In this document: positions 7,474 to 14,826 of the stretch, one piece after another
How the letters are laid out: the number at the start of each line of letters is the position of its first letter
How positions within the stretch are numbered: position 1 is the first letter of the stretch
Assembly (NCBI RefSeq): GCF_003574675.1
Contig: NZ_QOAZ01000035.1
Coordinates: 1 to 34,545 of the forward strand
Length of the DNA stretch: 34,545 nt
Reading direction: 5' to 3'
Source of the DNA: Azohydromonas sediminis
Lineage (GTDB): Bacteria; Pseudomonadota; Gammaproteobacteria; Burkholderiales; Burkholderiaceae_C
The notes under the pieces: generated by a model
What the model was told of the DNA's origin: nothing
What the model saw: only the letters and a program-made list of their open reading frames with translations
Database searches by the model: none
Position numbers and translations under genes: made by a program

Positions 7474-8238
7474 TCAGTTCATCACGAAGCCGCCGTTGAC
7501 CGGCAGCAGCTGTCCGGTGACGAAGCCGGCGCCGCGGCTGAGCAGGAACAGCACGGCGGCGTCGACGTCGGCGGGGAGTTGGGCGCGCGCGATCGCGCGG
7601 CCCTGTAGGTAGTGCTCATGGCGCGCAGGCGGCACGTACTCGGTGGCCTCCACCAGCGTCAGCCCTGGCGCGATCGCGTTGACGGTGATGCCGTCGGCGC
7701 CCATCTCGCGGGCGAGCGCGCGCGTCATCGCGATGATGGCACCCTTGCTCGCGACGTAGGCGAGCAGCTTCGGCGCGCCCCACAGCGCGGTGTCGGAGGC
7801 GATGTTGACGACGCGCCCGCTGCCGCTGGCGGCAAGAAACGGCCGTGCGGCCACCGTGACGAGCCAGGTGCCGCGTACGTTGACGTCCATTACACGGTCC
7901 CAGGTGTCGACGGCGAGCTCGTCCATTGCCTTGCCACCCGAGTTCGTGATCGCGGCGTTGTTGATCAGGCCGTCGAGCCCACCGAGCGCCTGCGCCGCGG
8001 CAGCCACGCCGGCGCGGATGCCGTCGGCGTCCATCAGGTCCAGCGGCACGTAGTGCGCCGCCGCGCCGAGTTCGGCCGCGAGCGCGCGGCCGCGCTCGTG
8101 CAGCACGTCGCTGATCGCCACGCGCGCACCGGCGGCGACCAGCGCGCGCGCGAAGCTCTCGCCCAGGCCGCGCGCGGCGCCGGTGACGAGCACGCGGCGG
8201 CCATCGAGCCGGATTTCGGGAATGGCGGTCGTCGTCAT
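7474..8238 (-). CDS. SDR-family dehydrogenase (canonical active site)
   Basis: A 254-residue classical SDR. The cofactor loop TGAARGLG is at 19-26, NNAA at 93-96, the catalytic Ser148 in NIASDT, and Tyr161-x-x-x-Lys165 in YVASK; VNAIAPG and the C-terminal LPVNGGF segment are also typical. It should be an NAD(P)-dependent dehydrogenase of an alcohol or of a ring diol. With a Rieske oxygenase in the same locus, cis-dihydrodiol dehydrogenation is one possibility. However, the VanA-type oxygenase here may instead demethylate and need no diol dehydrogenase. Its ATG at 8238 lies directly beside the permease stop (8239-8241), indicating translational coupling with the transporter genes. Confidence 0.95.
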   Translation of the reverse strand: MTTTAIPEIRLDGRRVLVTGAARGLGESFARALVAAGARVAISDVLHERGRALAAELGAAAHYVPLDLMDADGIRAGVAAAAQALGGLDGLINNAAITNSGGKAMDELAVDTWDRVMDVNVRGTWLVTVAARPFLAASGSGRVVNIASDTALWGAPKLLAYVASKGAIIAMTRALAREMGADGITVNAIAPGLTLVEATEYVPPARHEHYLQGRAIARAQLPADVDAAVLFLLSRGAGFVTGQLLPVNGGFVMN

Positions 8239-9024
8239 TCAGGCTCCGATGCGCTGGGTGCTCGGCAGGTAGTGCAGCACGCGCTTCTCGGCGAACACGA
8301 CGGCGTAATACGCGACGATGCCGATCACCGTCAGCGCACCGATCACGACGAACACGCCGGCCGTGTTGCCCTGCCCCTCGAAGAACACGAGCAGGTAGCC
8401 CAGCCCCATGTTGCCGCCGACGAGTTCGCCGACGACGACGCCGATGACGGCCAGCGTGCTCGCGATGCGCAGCCCCGAGAACAGCGGCGGCAGCGTGGTC
8501 GGGAACTCGACCATGCGGAACACCTGCCAGCGCGTGGCCGAGAACGAGCGCGCGAGGTTGACCAGGTCGTGGTCCATCGCCCGCATCGCCGACAGCACGT
8601 TGATCAGCACCGGGAAGAACACGATCAGCACCGCCACCAGGATCTTCGGGTACACCGTGTAGCCGAGCCACATCACGAACAGCGGCGCGAACGCGACCTT
8701 CGGCGCAATCTGCAGTGCGAGCAGGTACGGCGACAGCACCGCCTCGACACGCGGCGCGAGGCCGAGCGCGTAGCCGATCGCCGCGCCGAGCAGCGAACCG
8801 AGCGCGAAGCCGACCACCACCTCGAGCGCCGTGATGCCGGCGTGCCACAGCAGCCGCTCGGCGCCCCAGATGCGGCCGAGCTCGGCCACCGTGTGGCTGA
8901 GCGGCGGCAGCACGAAGTCGGGCACTCCGAGCCAGCCGGGCACGAACTCCCACGCGAGCAGGAACACGAGCAGCACGGCCACGCTCCAGCCGGCGGTCAC
9001 GAGGCGCTCGCGGTCGGCGGTCAT
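8239..9024 (-). CDS. ABC transporter permease, SsuC/TauC-like
   Basis: A 261-residue inner-membrane permease with about six hydrophobic segments. The binding-protein-dependent transport motif lies around MRAMDHDLVNLARSFSATRWQVF, given here as DLVNLARSFSATRWQVF, which is the EAA-type loop contacting the ATPase. The family moves sulfonates, nitrate-like anions, pyrimidine precursors and some aromatic acids. I chose ATG 9024 because GTGAGGT lies upstream. A GTG at 9084 overlapping the binding-protein stop as GTGA would add 20 residues and is a serious alternative. It works with the binding protein and ATPase encoded immediately upstream. Confidence 0.92.
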   Translation of the reverse strand: MTADRERLVTAGWSVAVLLVFLLAWEFVPGWLGVPDFVLPPLSHTVAELGRIWGAERLLWHAGITALEVVVGFALGSLLGAAIGYALGLAPRVEAVLSPYLLALQIAPKVAFAPLFVMWLGYTVYPKILVAVLIVFFPVLINVLSAMRAMDHDLVNLARSFSATRWQVFRMVEFPTTLPPLFSGLRIASTLAVIGVVVGELVGGNMGLGYLLVFFEGQGNTAGVFVVIGALTVIGIVAYYAVVFAEKRVLHYLPSTQRIGA

Positions 9025-9080
9025 CGGGACCTCACGGGAGGCGGCATCGGCGCGCTTGAGTCGCTTGACGGCGAGCGTGT

Positions 9081-10073
9081 TCACTTGGCCGCCACGAACT
9101 GGTTGGTGTAGAGGTCCTTCAGCGGCACCTCCCTGGGCACGACGCCGTTGCTGACGTAGAACTTCTGCAGCTCGCCCAAGCGCGTCTCGTCCATCGTGCC
9201 GGGCACCTTCTGCGCCGCGTAGACGTACTTGTTGTACAGCTCGAAGGTCTTGAGCACGGTGGCCTCCTTGCCCTGGTGCACCGGCACGTGCTTGACGTAG
9301 ACAGCGGTGGCGGCCTTCGGGTCGGCCATGATGTCCTTCATGCCCTTGAGCGTCGCGCGCACCAGCTTCTGGATCAGCTGCGGGTTCTTCTGGATCGTGT
9401 CGTCGGCGGCGAGGATGGCCTGCGCCATGCTCTTGAAGTAGATGTCGGCCGGCAGGATGTCGACCTGCGCACCGGCCTCCATCGCGGCCACGGTCCAGTC
9501 GGGCACGGCGGCCATCGCGGCGGCCTTCTTCGCAGCGAACTGCTGCCACACGCCCGCCGGGCCGGCGGCCTGGATGTTGACGTCGTTCTTCGTCAGCCCG
9601 ACCTTGCTGAGCATGCCCAGCAGCGCGTAGTAGGTGGTGTCGGTGTACGAGATCGTCGTCACCGTGCGGCCCTTCAGTTCACGCGGGCTCTCGATGCGCT
9701 CGTCCTTGTGGCTGACCAGCGCCATCAGCGAGCCCTGCCCGAGCACGGCGACCGCCTTGACCGGGATGCCCTGCGCGCGCGCGATGATCGGCGTGTCGCC
9801 GATCGCGCCGCCGACGACGGCATTGCCGGCGCCGATCTGCTTGGCGACGTCGACGCCGCCGCGCCCGCTGACGAAGTTGACCTTCAGTCCTTCCTGCTCG
9901 TAGTAGCCCTTGGCCTGCGCCACCATCCACGGCCCGAAGGCGACGAGCGTGGCCGGCGCGGGCAGCAGGTAGGTCACCTCCTGCAGCTGCGCGTGGGCCG
10001 CCAGCGGTGCACCGAGTGCGGCGACGGCGGTGAGGACGAGGCAGGCGCGGCGGGGGAGCATGGGCAGGGACAT
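9081..10073 (-). CDS. ABC transporter periplasmic substrate-binding protein (SsuA/NMT1-like)
   Basis: A 330-residue exported protein. Residues 1-28 form a signal peptide (basic MLPRRAC, hydrophobic core, cleavage after AHA). The mature part is a type-II periplasmic binding fold of the NMT1/SsuA group, with GPWMVAQAKGYYEQEGLKV near the start and the repeated pattern of ligand-contact loops such as AIGDTPIIARAQGIPVKAV (cut at 19). It should capture the pathway substrate in the periplasm and deliver it to the permease at 8239-9024. GGAG stands 7 bases before its ATG. Which compound is bound cannot be read from sequence, but co-transcription with catabolic enzymes suggests the aromatic growth substrate. 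Confidence 0.92.
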   Translation of the reverse strand: MSLPMLPRRACLVLTAVAALGAPLAAHAQLQEVTYLLPAPATLVAFGPWMVAQAKGYYEQEGLKVNFVSGRGGVDVAKQIGAGNAVVGGAIGDTPIIARAQGIPVKAVAVLGQGSLMALVSHKDERIESPRELKGRTVTTISYTDTTYYALLGMLSKVGLTKNDVNIQAAGPAGVWQQFAAKKAAAMAAVPDWTVAAMEAGAQVDILPADIYFKSMAQAILAADDTIQKNPQLIQKLVRATLKGMKDIMADPKAATAVYVKHVPVHQGKEATVLKTFELYNKYVYAAQKVPGTMDETRLGELQKFYVSNGVVPREVPLKDLYTNQFVAAK

Positions 10074-10126
10074 CGCGGTCTCCGTTCAAAAGGGGCGGAT
10101 GGGAAGTCGGTCGGGGCGGGAGCGGG

Positions 10127-10951
10127 TCAGTGCACCTCGGCGCTGGCATCGAGCTTGAGAAGGTCCATCAGATGCGCGACGTAATCGGCCACCGCGTGGT
10201 GCTTGCGCCGCTGCATCGGGTTGTCGCGGCCGGGAATGTCGACGACGATCTCCTCGACGATCGTGCCCGGGCGCTCGCTCATCACGAGGATGCGGTCCGA
10301 CAGCGCGACGCCCTCGGCGAGGTCGTGCGTGATGAACAGCACCGTCTTGCGCTGCGCGGCGACCATCTGCGCGAGGTCCTGCTGCAGGATCATCTTGGTC
10401 TGCGCATCGAGCGCCGAGAACGGCTCGTCCATCAGCAGCACGAGCGGGTCGACGGCCAGCGTGCGCGCGAGCGCGGCGCGCTGGCGCATGCCGCCCGACA
10501 GCTGGTTCGGGTAATGCTGCTCGAAGCCCTTGAGGTGGCACTGCGCGAGCAGCCGGTACGCGACCTCGCGCCGCTGCGCCGGCTTGACGCCGCGCAGCTC
10601 GAGCCCGAATTCGACGTTCTGCGCGATCGTGCGCCACGGCATCAGCAGGTCCTTCTGCAGCATGAAGGCCACGTGCTCGTTCGGCCCGGCGACGACTTCG
10701 CCGCCGACCTTGACGGTGCCGGCCGACGGCTTGGCCAACCCGGCGCCCATGTTCAGCAGCGTGCTCTTGCCGCAGCCCGAAGGACCGATGATTGAGACGA
10801 CCTCGCCTTCGGCGATCGAGAACGTCACGTCGCGCGCGGCAAGCACTTCGCCCGAATGACCGCGCGGCGGAAAGCGCTTGTCGACACCGATGAACTCGAT
10901 CGCGGGCGGTCGCGCGTCGGTACGGCCAGCCCGGTCGGCGACAGGGACCAT
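10127..10951 (-). CDS. ABC transporter ATP-binding protein, SsuB/TauB-like
   Basis: A 274-residue ATPase. It carries Walker A GPSGCGKST (56-64), signature LSGGMRQR (151-158), Walker B VLLMDEP (171-177) and the switch His in FITHDLAEGVALSD. The sequence is closest in style to nitrate/sulfonate/taurine-type importers. It is the first gene of the minus-strand unit. Its ATG at 10951 lies only 14 bases from the 16-bp palindrome at 10965-10980, so its expression is probably controlled there. A 53-bp gap separates it from the binding-protein gene. Together the three genes form a complete importer. Confidence 0.95.
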   Translation of the reverse strand: MVPVADRAGRTDARPPAIEFIGVDKRFPPRGHSGEVLAARDVTFSIAEGEVVSIIGPSGCGKSTLLNMGAGLAKPSAGTVKVGGEVVAGPNEHVAFMLQKDLLMPWRTIAQNVEFGLELRGVKPAQRREVAYRLLAQCHLKGFEQHYPNQLSGGMRQRAALARTLAVDPLVLLMDEPFSALDAQTKMILQQDLAQMVAAQRKTVLFITHDLAEGVALSDRILVMSERPGTIVEEIVVDIPGRDNPMQRRKHHAVADYVAHLMDLLKLDASAEVH

Positions 10952-10964
10952 GCTCTGCTCCGAT

Positions 10965-10980
10965 GTTTCTTATAAGAAAC
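10965..10980. promoter_or_regulatory. Operator-like palindrome, site 1
   Basis: GTTTCTTATAAGAAAC is a perfect 16-bp palindrome 14 bases upstream of the importer ATPase start. It covers the predicted -10 element of the minus-strand promoter, as a repressor site would. It shares the GTTTCT-N4-AGAAAC pattern with 11204-11219 and 11223-11238. The IclR protein at 5031-5861 is the obvious candidate binder; this is inference. Confidence 0.7.
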
Positions 10981-11001
10981 TGTGCTTTATTAGGAAATCA
11001 A
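10972..11001 (-). promoter_or_regulatory. Predicted promoter of the minus-strand catabolic unit
   Basis: On the minus strand TTGATT (10996-11001) and TCTTAT (10972-10977) are separated by 18 bases, an acceptable sigma-70-type arrangement in an AT-rich island within very GC-rich DNA. It lies 21-50 bases upstream of the ATG at 10951, and its -10 falls inside palindrome site 1. Confidence 0.5.
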
Positions 11002-11165
11002 TCGTAGCCTCAGCCGACGGCCTCTGGGCGATAGCCGACCGATCGGCTCGACAATGCAATGACGCGCCGCTGCCGTTCGAGCGCCTGGACGACGGCCCTC
11101 GCCATGCGCATCGGGTCCCTGCGGCACGGTGCGGCAGGTGACTCAGAAATTCAGTCGGAATTGGC

Positions 11166-11195
11166 TTGACCCCTCGCTCGCAGCACCCCTACCAT
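11166..11195 (+). promoter_or_regulatory. Predicted promoter of the dioxygenase unit
   Basis: TTGACC (11166-11171) and TACCAT (11190-11195) are spaced by 18 bases and match sigma-70 elements moderately. Transcription would start near 11202, at the edge of palindrome site 2, giving a leader of nearly 300 bases before the ATG at 11496. Confidence 0.45.
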
Positions 11196-11203
11196 CCACC
11201 ATC

Positions 11204-11219
11204 GTTTCTAAAAAGAAAC
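11204..11219. promoter_or_regulatory. Operator-like palindrome, site 2
   Basis: GTTTCTAAAAAGAAAC has the same perfect arms as site 1 (GTTTCT and AGAAAC) around AAAA. One extra C/G pair on each side extends the symmetry to 11203-11220. It lies immediately downstream of the predicted plus-strand promoter, a classic repression position. Confidence 0.7.
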
Positions 11220-11222
11220 GGT

Positions 11223-11238
11223 GTTTCTTTTATAAAAC
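11223..11238. promoter_or_regulatory. Operator-like palindrome, site 3 (imperfect)
   Basis: GTTTCTTTTATAAAAC keeps the left arm of sites 1 and 2 and matches the right arm at five of six positions. Its centre is 19 bases from that of site 2, close to two helical turns, so tandem binding on one face of the DNA is possible. Confidence 0.55.
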
Positions 11239-11495
11239 GACCTGCCCGTGAGCATGTTCACCGTCGTCACCGCCGGCCCATCCCCCTGCCCACCGAAAGC
11301 GACCCCGGCGCAGGACAGGCCCCTGCTGGCGGCGCGCTGCGACCAGGGAGACGCGTTCGGCGGTCGGATCTCGGTCGGCCGCAAGCACCGCCGAACGCCG
11401 GGCCGCGGTGTCGGCAGCACCAAGCCGCCTGCCGCAGGCAGGCAATCTTCGAACCCGACGTTGCTTCTCGCGCACTGAGCGCCCGCGAGCCCCCC
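11239..11495 (+). other. Long untranslated leader before the dioxygenase gene
   Basis: About 257 bases separate palindrome site 3 from the ATG at 11496. I see no convincing gene here; short open frames have no ribosome-binding site and no recognisable motif. One hairpin, GCCTGC-CGCAG-GCAGGC, lies at 11427-11443, about 55 bases before the start. No known riboswitch was recognised. Confidence 0.4.
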
Positions 11496-12461
11496 ATGCA
11501 CATCCAGGGCATCGACGAAATCACGTTCGGCGCGTCCGACCTGGCTACCTGCCGCCGCTTCTTCACCGACTGGGGACTGACGCTGCTCGACGAGACGCCG
11601 CAGCAGCTCGTCTTCGAGACGCTCAACGGCTGCCGCGTGCGCGTCGCGCACGGCGACACGCCGGGGCTGCCGCCCGGCGTCGAGCCCGACCCTACGCTGC
11701 GCGAAGTCGTCTGGGCGGTGGGCAGTGCGGCCGAACTCGACGCGTGCCGCGAACGCCTGCGCGGCCAGCCCGGCTACATCGACGACGGCCAGCGCGTCGG
11801 CTGCACCGACCCCAACGGGCTGGCAGTGCGCGTGCAGGTCACGCGCAAGCGCCCGGTCCAGCTCGAGTGTGCACGCACCAACACCTGGAGCGAGCGTCCG
11901 CGCGTGAACCGCCCGGCGCCGGCCTACGAACGCGCGCAGCCGGTCGAGGTCGGCCACGTCGTGTTCTTCGTGCTCGACCTCGCGGCCACCACCGCGTTCT
12001 ACGAGCAGTGCCTGGGCTTCGTCGTCTCCGACCGTTACCCCGGGCGCGGGCACTTCATGCGCTGCGCCCCCGAGGGTGGCCACCACGACCTGTTCCTGCT
12101 CGCGCCGCCGATCCCGCGCAAGGGGCTCAACCACGTCGCCTTCACGGTGCGCGACCTGCACGAGGTCATCGGTGGCGGCATGCACATGTCGCGCTGCGGC
12201 TGGACGACGGAGCTCGGTCCCGGCCGCCACCCGATCTCGTCGGCGCTGTTCTGGTACTTCGAAAACCCTGCCGGCGCACTCGTCGAGTACTACACCGACG
12301 AAGACGAACTGACCGCCGACTGGACGCCGCGCGACTTCACCCCCGGCCCGACCGTGTTCGCCGAATGGGCGATCAAGGGCGGTATCGACGGCCACACGCG
12401 CCGCCAGGTGAACGCCGAGGCGCCCAGCGGGCGCTTCATGACCGACAAGCCCAAGGCCTGA
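11496..12461 (+). CDS. Two-domain extradiol ring-cleavage dioxygenase (VOC superfamily)
   Basis: A 321-residue protein built from two vicinal-oxygen-chelate repeats (about 1-120 and 148-275). In the C-terminal repeat His154 (VGHVVFF), His213 (LNHVAFTV) and Glu264 (LVEYYTD) match in order and spacing the 2-His-1-carboxylate Fe(II) ligands of type I extradiol dioxygenases such as BphC. It should open a catechol-like ring next to the hydroxyls using O2. The frame runs upstream, but ATG 11496 (MHIQGIDEITFGASDL) begins the fold. It heads the plus-strand unit, followed 21 bases later by a small HTH-like gene. The ring substrate is unknown; the Rieske oxygenase nearby may supply it. Confidence 0.9.
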   Translation: MHIQGIDEITFGASDLATCRRFFTDWGLTLLDETPQQLVFETLNGCRVRVAHGDTPGLPPGVEPDPTLREVVWAVGSAAELDACRERLRGQPGYIDDGQRVGCTDPNGLAVRVQVTRKRPVQLECARTNTWSERPRVNRPAPAYERAQPVEVGHVVFFVLDLAATTAFYEQCLGFVVSDRYPGRGHFMRCAPEGGHHDLFLLAPPIPRKGLNHVAFTVRDLHEVIGGGMHMSRCGWTTELGPGRHPISSALFWYFENPAGALVEYYTDEDELTADWTPRDFTPGPTVFAEWAIKGGIDGHTRRQVNAEAPSGRFMTDKPKA

Positions 12462-12482
12462 CGCCGTCGTAAGGAGAAACCC

Positions 12483-12707
12483 ATGCGCCTCCCCGAGCTG
12501 TACAACGAAACGCACCAGAGCCGCAGCGCGCCGCCCACCGCCTACGAGAGCCTGCTCGGCGACAGCATCGAGCGCGCGTTCGCTGCCGGCATCCACGATC
12601 TCGAAGGTCTGGTCGCCTACCTGAACCAAACCGGCCCCGCGGGCCCGAACGGCCAGCCGTGGACAGCCGAGACCTATTGCCGCGAGATGGCCCGCCTGGG
12701 CGCCTGA
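12483..12707 (+). CDS. Small recombinase-like helix-turn-helix domain protein
   Basis: A 74-residue protein with a strong AAGGAG site (12471-12476) 6 bases before its ATG, lying between the ring-cleavage dioxygenase and the Rieske oxygenase. The sequence (AYESLLGDSIERAFAAGI, LEGLVAYLNQTGP, GQPWTAETYCREMARLGA) predicts three to four helices. It resembles the small family annotated as recombinase-like helix-turn-helix proteins, named for similarity to the DNA-binding domain of serine recombinases. Here it is clearly not a recombinase. It might be a co-regulator or an accessory subunit of the oxygenase system. I know no established function for it. Confidence 0.75.
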   Translation: MRLPELYNETHQSRSAPPTAYESLLGDSIERAFAAGIHDLEGLVAYLNQTGPAGPNGQPWTAETYCREMARLGA

Positions 12708-12757
12708 GCCGCACCGAGGGCACGTCCACCCGCCACGCACGCGAAGGAAGCACCGCG

Positions 12758-13789
12758 ATGAACACCGCCCCCGTCCACCTCCCGCAAGATCCGGCCGACG
12801 CCGTGCTCGAAGTCGGCCTCAAGGACCTGTGGTACCCGGTCTGCCCGTCGGGCTTCGTCAAGGAAAGCCCGGTCTCGCTGCGGCGGCTGGGCTACAAGAT
12901 CGTGCTGTGGCGCGACGCCGGCGGCAAGGTGCACGCCCTCGAGGACCACTGCCCGCATCGCGGCGCGCCGCTGTCGCTGGGTGTCATCCTCGGCGACCGC
13001 ATCGCATGCCCGTACCACGGCGTCGAGGTGCGCTGCGACGGCACCGTGATGCGCGTGCCGGGCAGCCCGGGCTGCAAGCTCGAGGGCTCGCGGCCGACGC
13101 GGCGCTTCGTCACCGCCGAATCGAACGGTGCGATCTTCCTCTACAACGCGAGCCAGCCGGCGCTCGACGAGGCGCCGCCGCTGCGCCTGCCCGAGCAGCT
13201 GACCTCGCCCGAGTGGTCGTCGTTCCTGTGCTACACGGAATGGGGCTGCGACTACCGCTACGTGATCGACAACGTGATGGACCCGATGCACGGAGCTTAC
13301 CTGCACAAGCAGTCGCACACGATGAGCGAGGGCGACATGACCGCCGAGTTCCAGATCCGCGACACCGACACCGGCTTCGTGTTCGAGAAGAAGCACCAGC
13401 GCGACGTCAATTTCGACTGGACCGAGTGGATCGACACCGGCATTCACCTGATGCGCCTAGAGATCCCGTATCCGAAGACCGGCGGCCCGGGCGGGAACTT
13501 CACGATCATCGGCAGCTACACGCCGATCACGAACCGAACCGCAGCCGTGTTCCACTGGCGCTGCCGCAAGGTCAGCGGCTGGCAGCGCGACACCTGGCGC
13601 TTCCTCTACAAGAACCGCCTCGAGGAGCGCCACTGGCGCGTGCTCGAGCAGGACCGCGTCGCCGTCGAGAACATGGAACCCGACGCCAACAAGCGCGAGC
13701 ACCTGTACCAGCACGACATGGGCATCGTGCGGCTGCGCCGCCACCTGCGCCACCTGGCGACGCGTCAACTCGAGCGAGCCGGCCATTGA
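12758..13789 (+). CDS. Rieske aromatic oxygenase, VanA-type oxygenase component
   Basis: A 343-residue oxygenase. The N-terminal Rieske domain binds a [2Fe-2S] cluster through Cys65-His67 (CPHRG) and Cys84-His87 (CPYHG). The catalytic domain has the mononuclear-iron helix NVMDPMHGAYLH with His178 and His183. Length and motif style fit the single-component-type oxygenases paired with VanB-like reductases (vanillate demethylase, phthalate-type), rather than the larger alpha/beta dioxygenases. I chose ATG 12758, preceded by AAGGAAG; the frame is open further upstream. It should hydroxylate or demethylate an aromatic acid using electrons from the next gene product, 8 bases downstream. Confidence 0.93.
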   Translation: MNTAPVHLPQDPADAVLEVGLKDLWYPVCPSGFVKESPVSLRRLGYKIVLWRDAGGKVHALEDHCPHRGAPLSLGVILGDRIACPYHGVEVRCDGTVMRVPGSPGCKLEGSRPTRRFVTAESNGAIFLYNASQPALDEAPPLRLPEQLTSPEWSSFLCYTEWGCDYRYVIDNVMDPMHGAYLHKQSHTMSEGDMTAEFQIRDTDTGFVFEKKHQRDVNFDWTEWIDTGIHLMRLEIPYPKTGGPGGNFTIIGSYTPITNRTAAVFHWRCRKVSGWQRDTWRFLYKNRLEERHWRVLEQDRVAVENMEPDANKREHLYQHDMGIVRLRRHLRHLATRQLERAGH

Positions 13790-13797
13790 GCGCGACG

Positions 13798-14763
13798 ATG
13801 GGCGCGTCCGACACCCTGCAGGCCTGGATCCACACGCTGCGCCACGAGGCCGACGACATCATCAGCGTCGAGCTGCGGCCGGTCGGCGGCGGTGAGTTCC
13901 CGGCCTTCGAGGCCGGCGCGCACATCGATCTGCACCTGCCCAACGGCATGGTGCGCAGCTACTCGCTCGTCAACCCGAGCAGCGAGCGCCACCGCTACGT
14001 CGTCGGCGTGCTGCGCGACCGCAAGAGTCGCGGCGGCTCGCGCTGCGTGCACGAGCAGCTGCGCGTGGGCACACGCCTTGCCATCGGTGCGCCGCGCAAC
14101 AACTTCCCGCTGCACGAGGACGCCACGCACTCGGTGCTGCTGGCCGGCGGCATCGGCGTGACGCCGCTGCTGTGCATGGCGCGACGGCTCAAGGCCCTCG
14201 GGCGTCCGTTCGAGCTGATCTACTGCGCACGCTCACGCGCGAGCGCGGCGTTCGTGGCCGACATCGAGGCGCTGGACGTGCCCGTGACGTGGCACTTCGA
14301 CGACGAACGCGGCGGCCCGCCCGATCTGCGCGCGCTGCTCGCGCGGCGCGCTGCGAGCAACACCGAGCATTACTACGCCTGCGGTCCGGCGGTGATGCTC
14401 GACGCGTTCGAGAAGGTCTGCGCCGAGCTCGGCCACGCGAATGCGCATATCGAGCGTTTCGCCGCCGTCGAGGTCGCTGCGGCCGCGGATGCGCGCAGCA
14501 CCTTCACCGTCGAGCTGCGCAGGAGCGGCCGCACGTTCGAAGTCACGCCGGACACGACGCTGCACCAGTGCCTGATCGAGCTGAAGGCCGGCGTGCCGTT
14601 CAGCTGCGAGGAAGGCATCTGCGGCTCGTGCGAGACGCGCGTGCTCGAAGGTGAGCCCGATCACCGCGACTCGGTGCTGACCGCCGCTGAGCGTGCGGCC
14701 AACCGATCGATGATGGTCTGTGTTTCGGGCTGCAGGTCCGAGCGGCTCGTGCTCGACCTCTGA
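13798..14763 (+). CDS. VanB-type (PDR family) FMN/[2Fe-2S] oxygenase reductase
   Basis: A 321-residue reductase in the phthalate-dioxygenase-reductase order: a flavin domain with RSYSLVN (53-59), an NADH domain with GGIGVTP (117-123) and CGP (195-197), then a C-terminal plant-type ferredoxin domain. The ferredoxin ligands are Cys270, Cys275, Cys278 and Cys308. It passes electrons from NADH through the flavin and cluster to the Rieske oxygenase encoded just upstream. An alternative TTG start at 13786 overlaps the oxygenase stop and would add four residues. No further oxygenase subunit is seen, consistent with a two-component system. Confidence 0.94.
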   Translation: MGASDTLQAWIHTLRHEADDIISVELRPVGGGEFPAFEAGAHIDLHLPNGMVRSYSLVNPSSERHRYVVGVLRDRKSRGGSRCVHEQLRVGTRLAIGAPRNNFPLHEDATHSVLLAGGIGVTPLLCMARRLKALGRPFELIYCARSRASAAFVADIEALDVPVTWHFDDERGGPPDLRALLARRAASNTEHYYACGPAVMLDAFEKVCAELGHANAHIERFAAVEVAAAADARSTFTVELRRSGRTFEVTPDTTLHQCLIELKAGVPFSCEEGICGSCETRVLEGEPDHRDSVLTAAERAANRSMMVCVSGCRSERLVLDL

Positions 14764-14826
14764 ACCTGCGGATGCTGGCCCCGTCCCCGGGCCGGCGGCG
14801 CGCATCGGCTACCCTCGCGCCTTGGT

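Noticed and set aside
11248-11478. Possible 76-residue gene in the leader before the dioxygenase
   Set aside because: No ribosome-binding site, no recognisable motif, and proline/arginine-rich composition typical of noncoding frames here.
12483-12707. Site-specific recombinase fragment of a mobile element
   Set aside because: It has its own strong ribosome-binding site, a full small-domain length and lies in frame-independent order within a catabolic operon, without any catalytic recombinase domain nearby.
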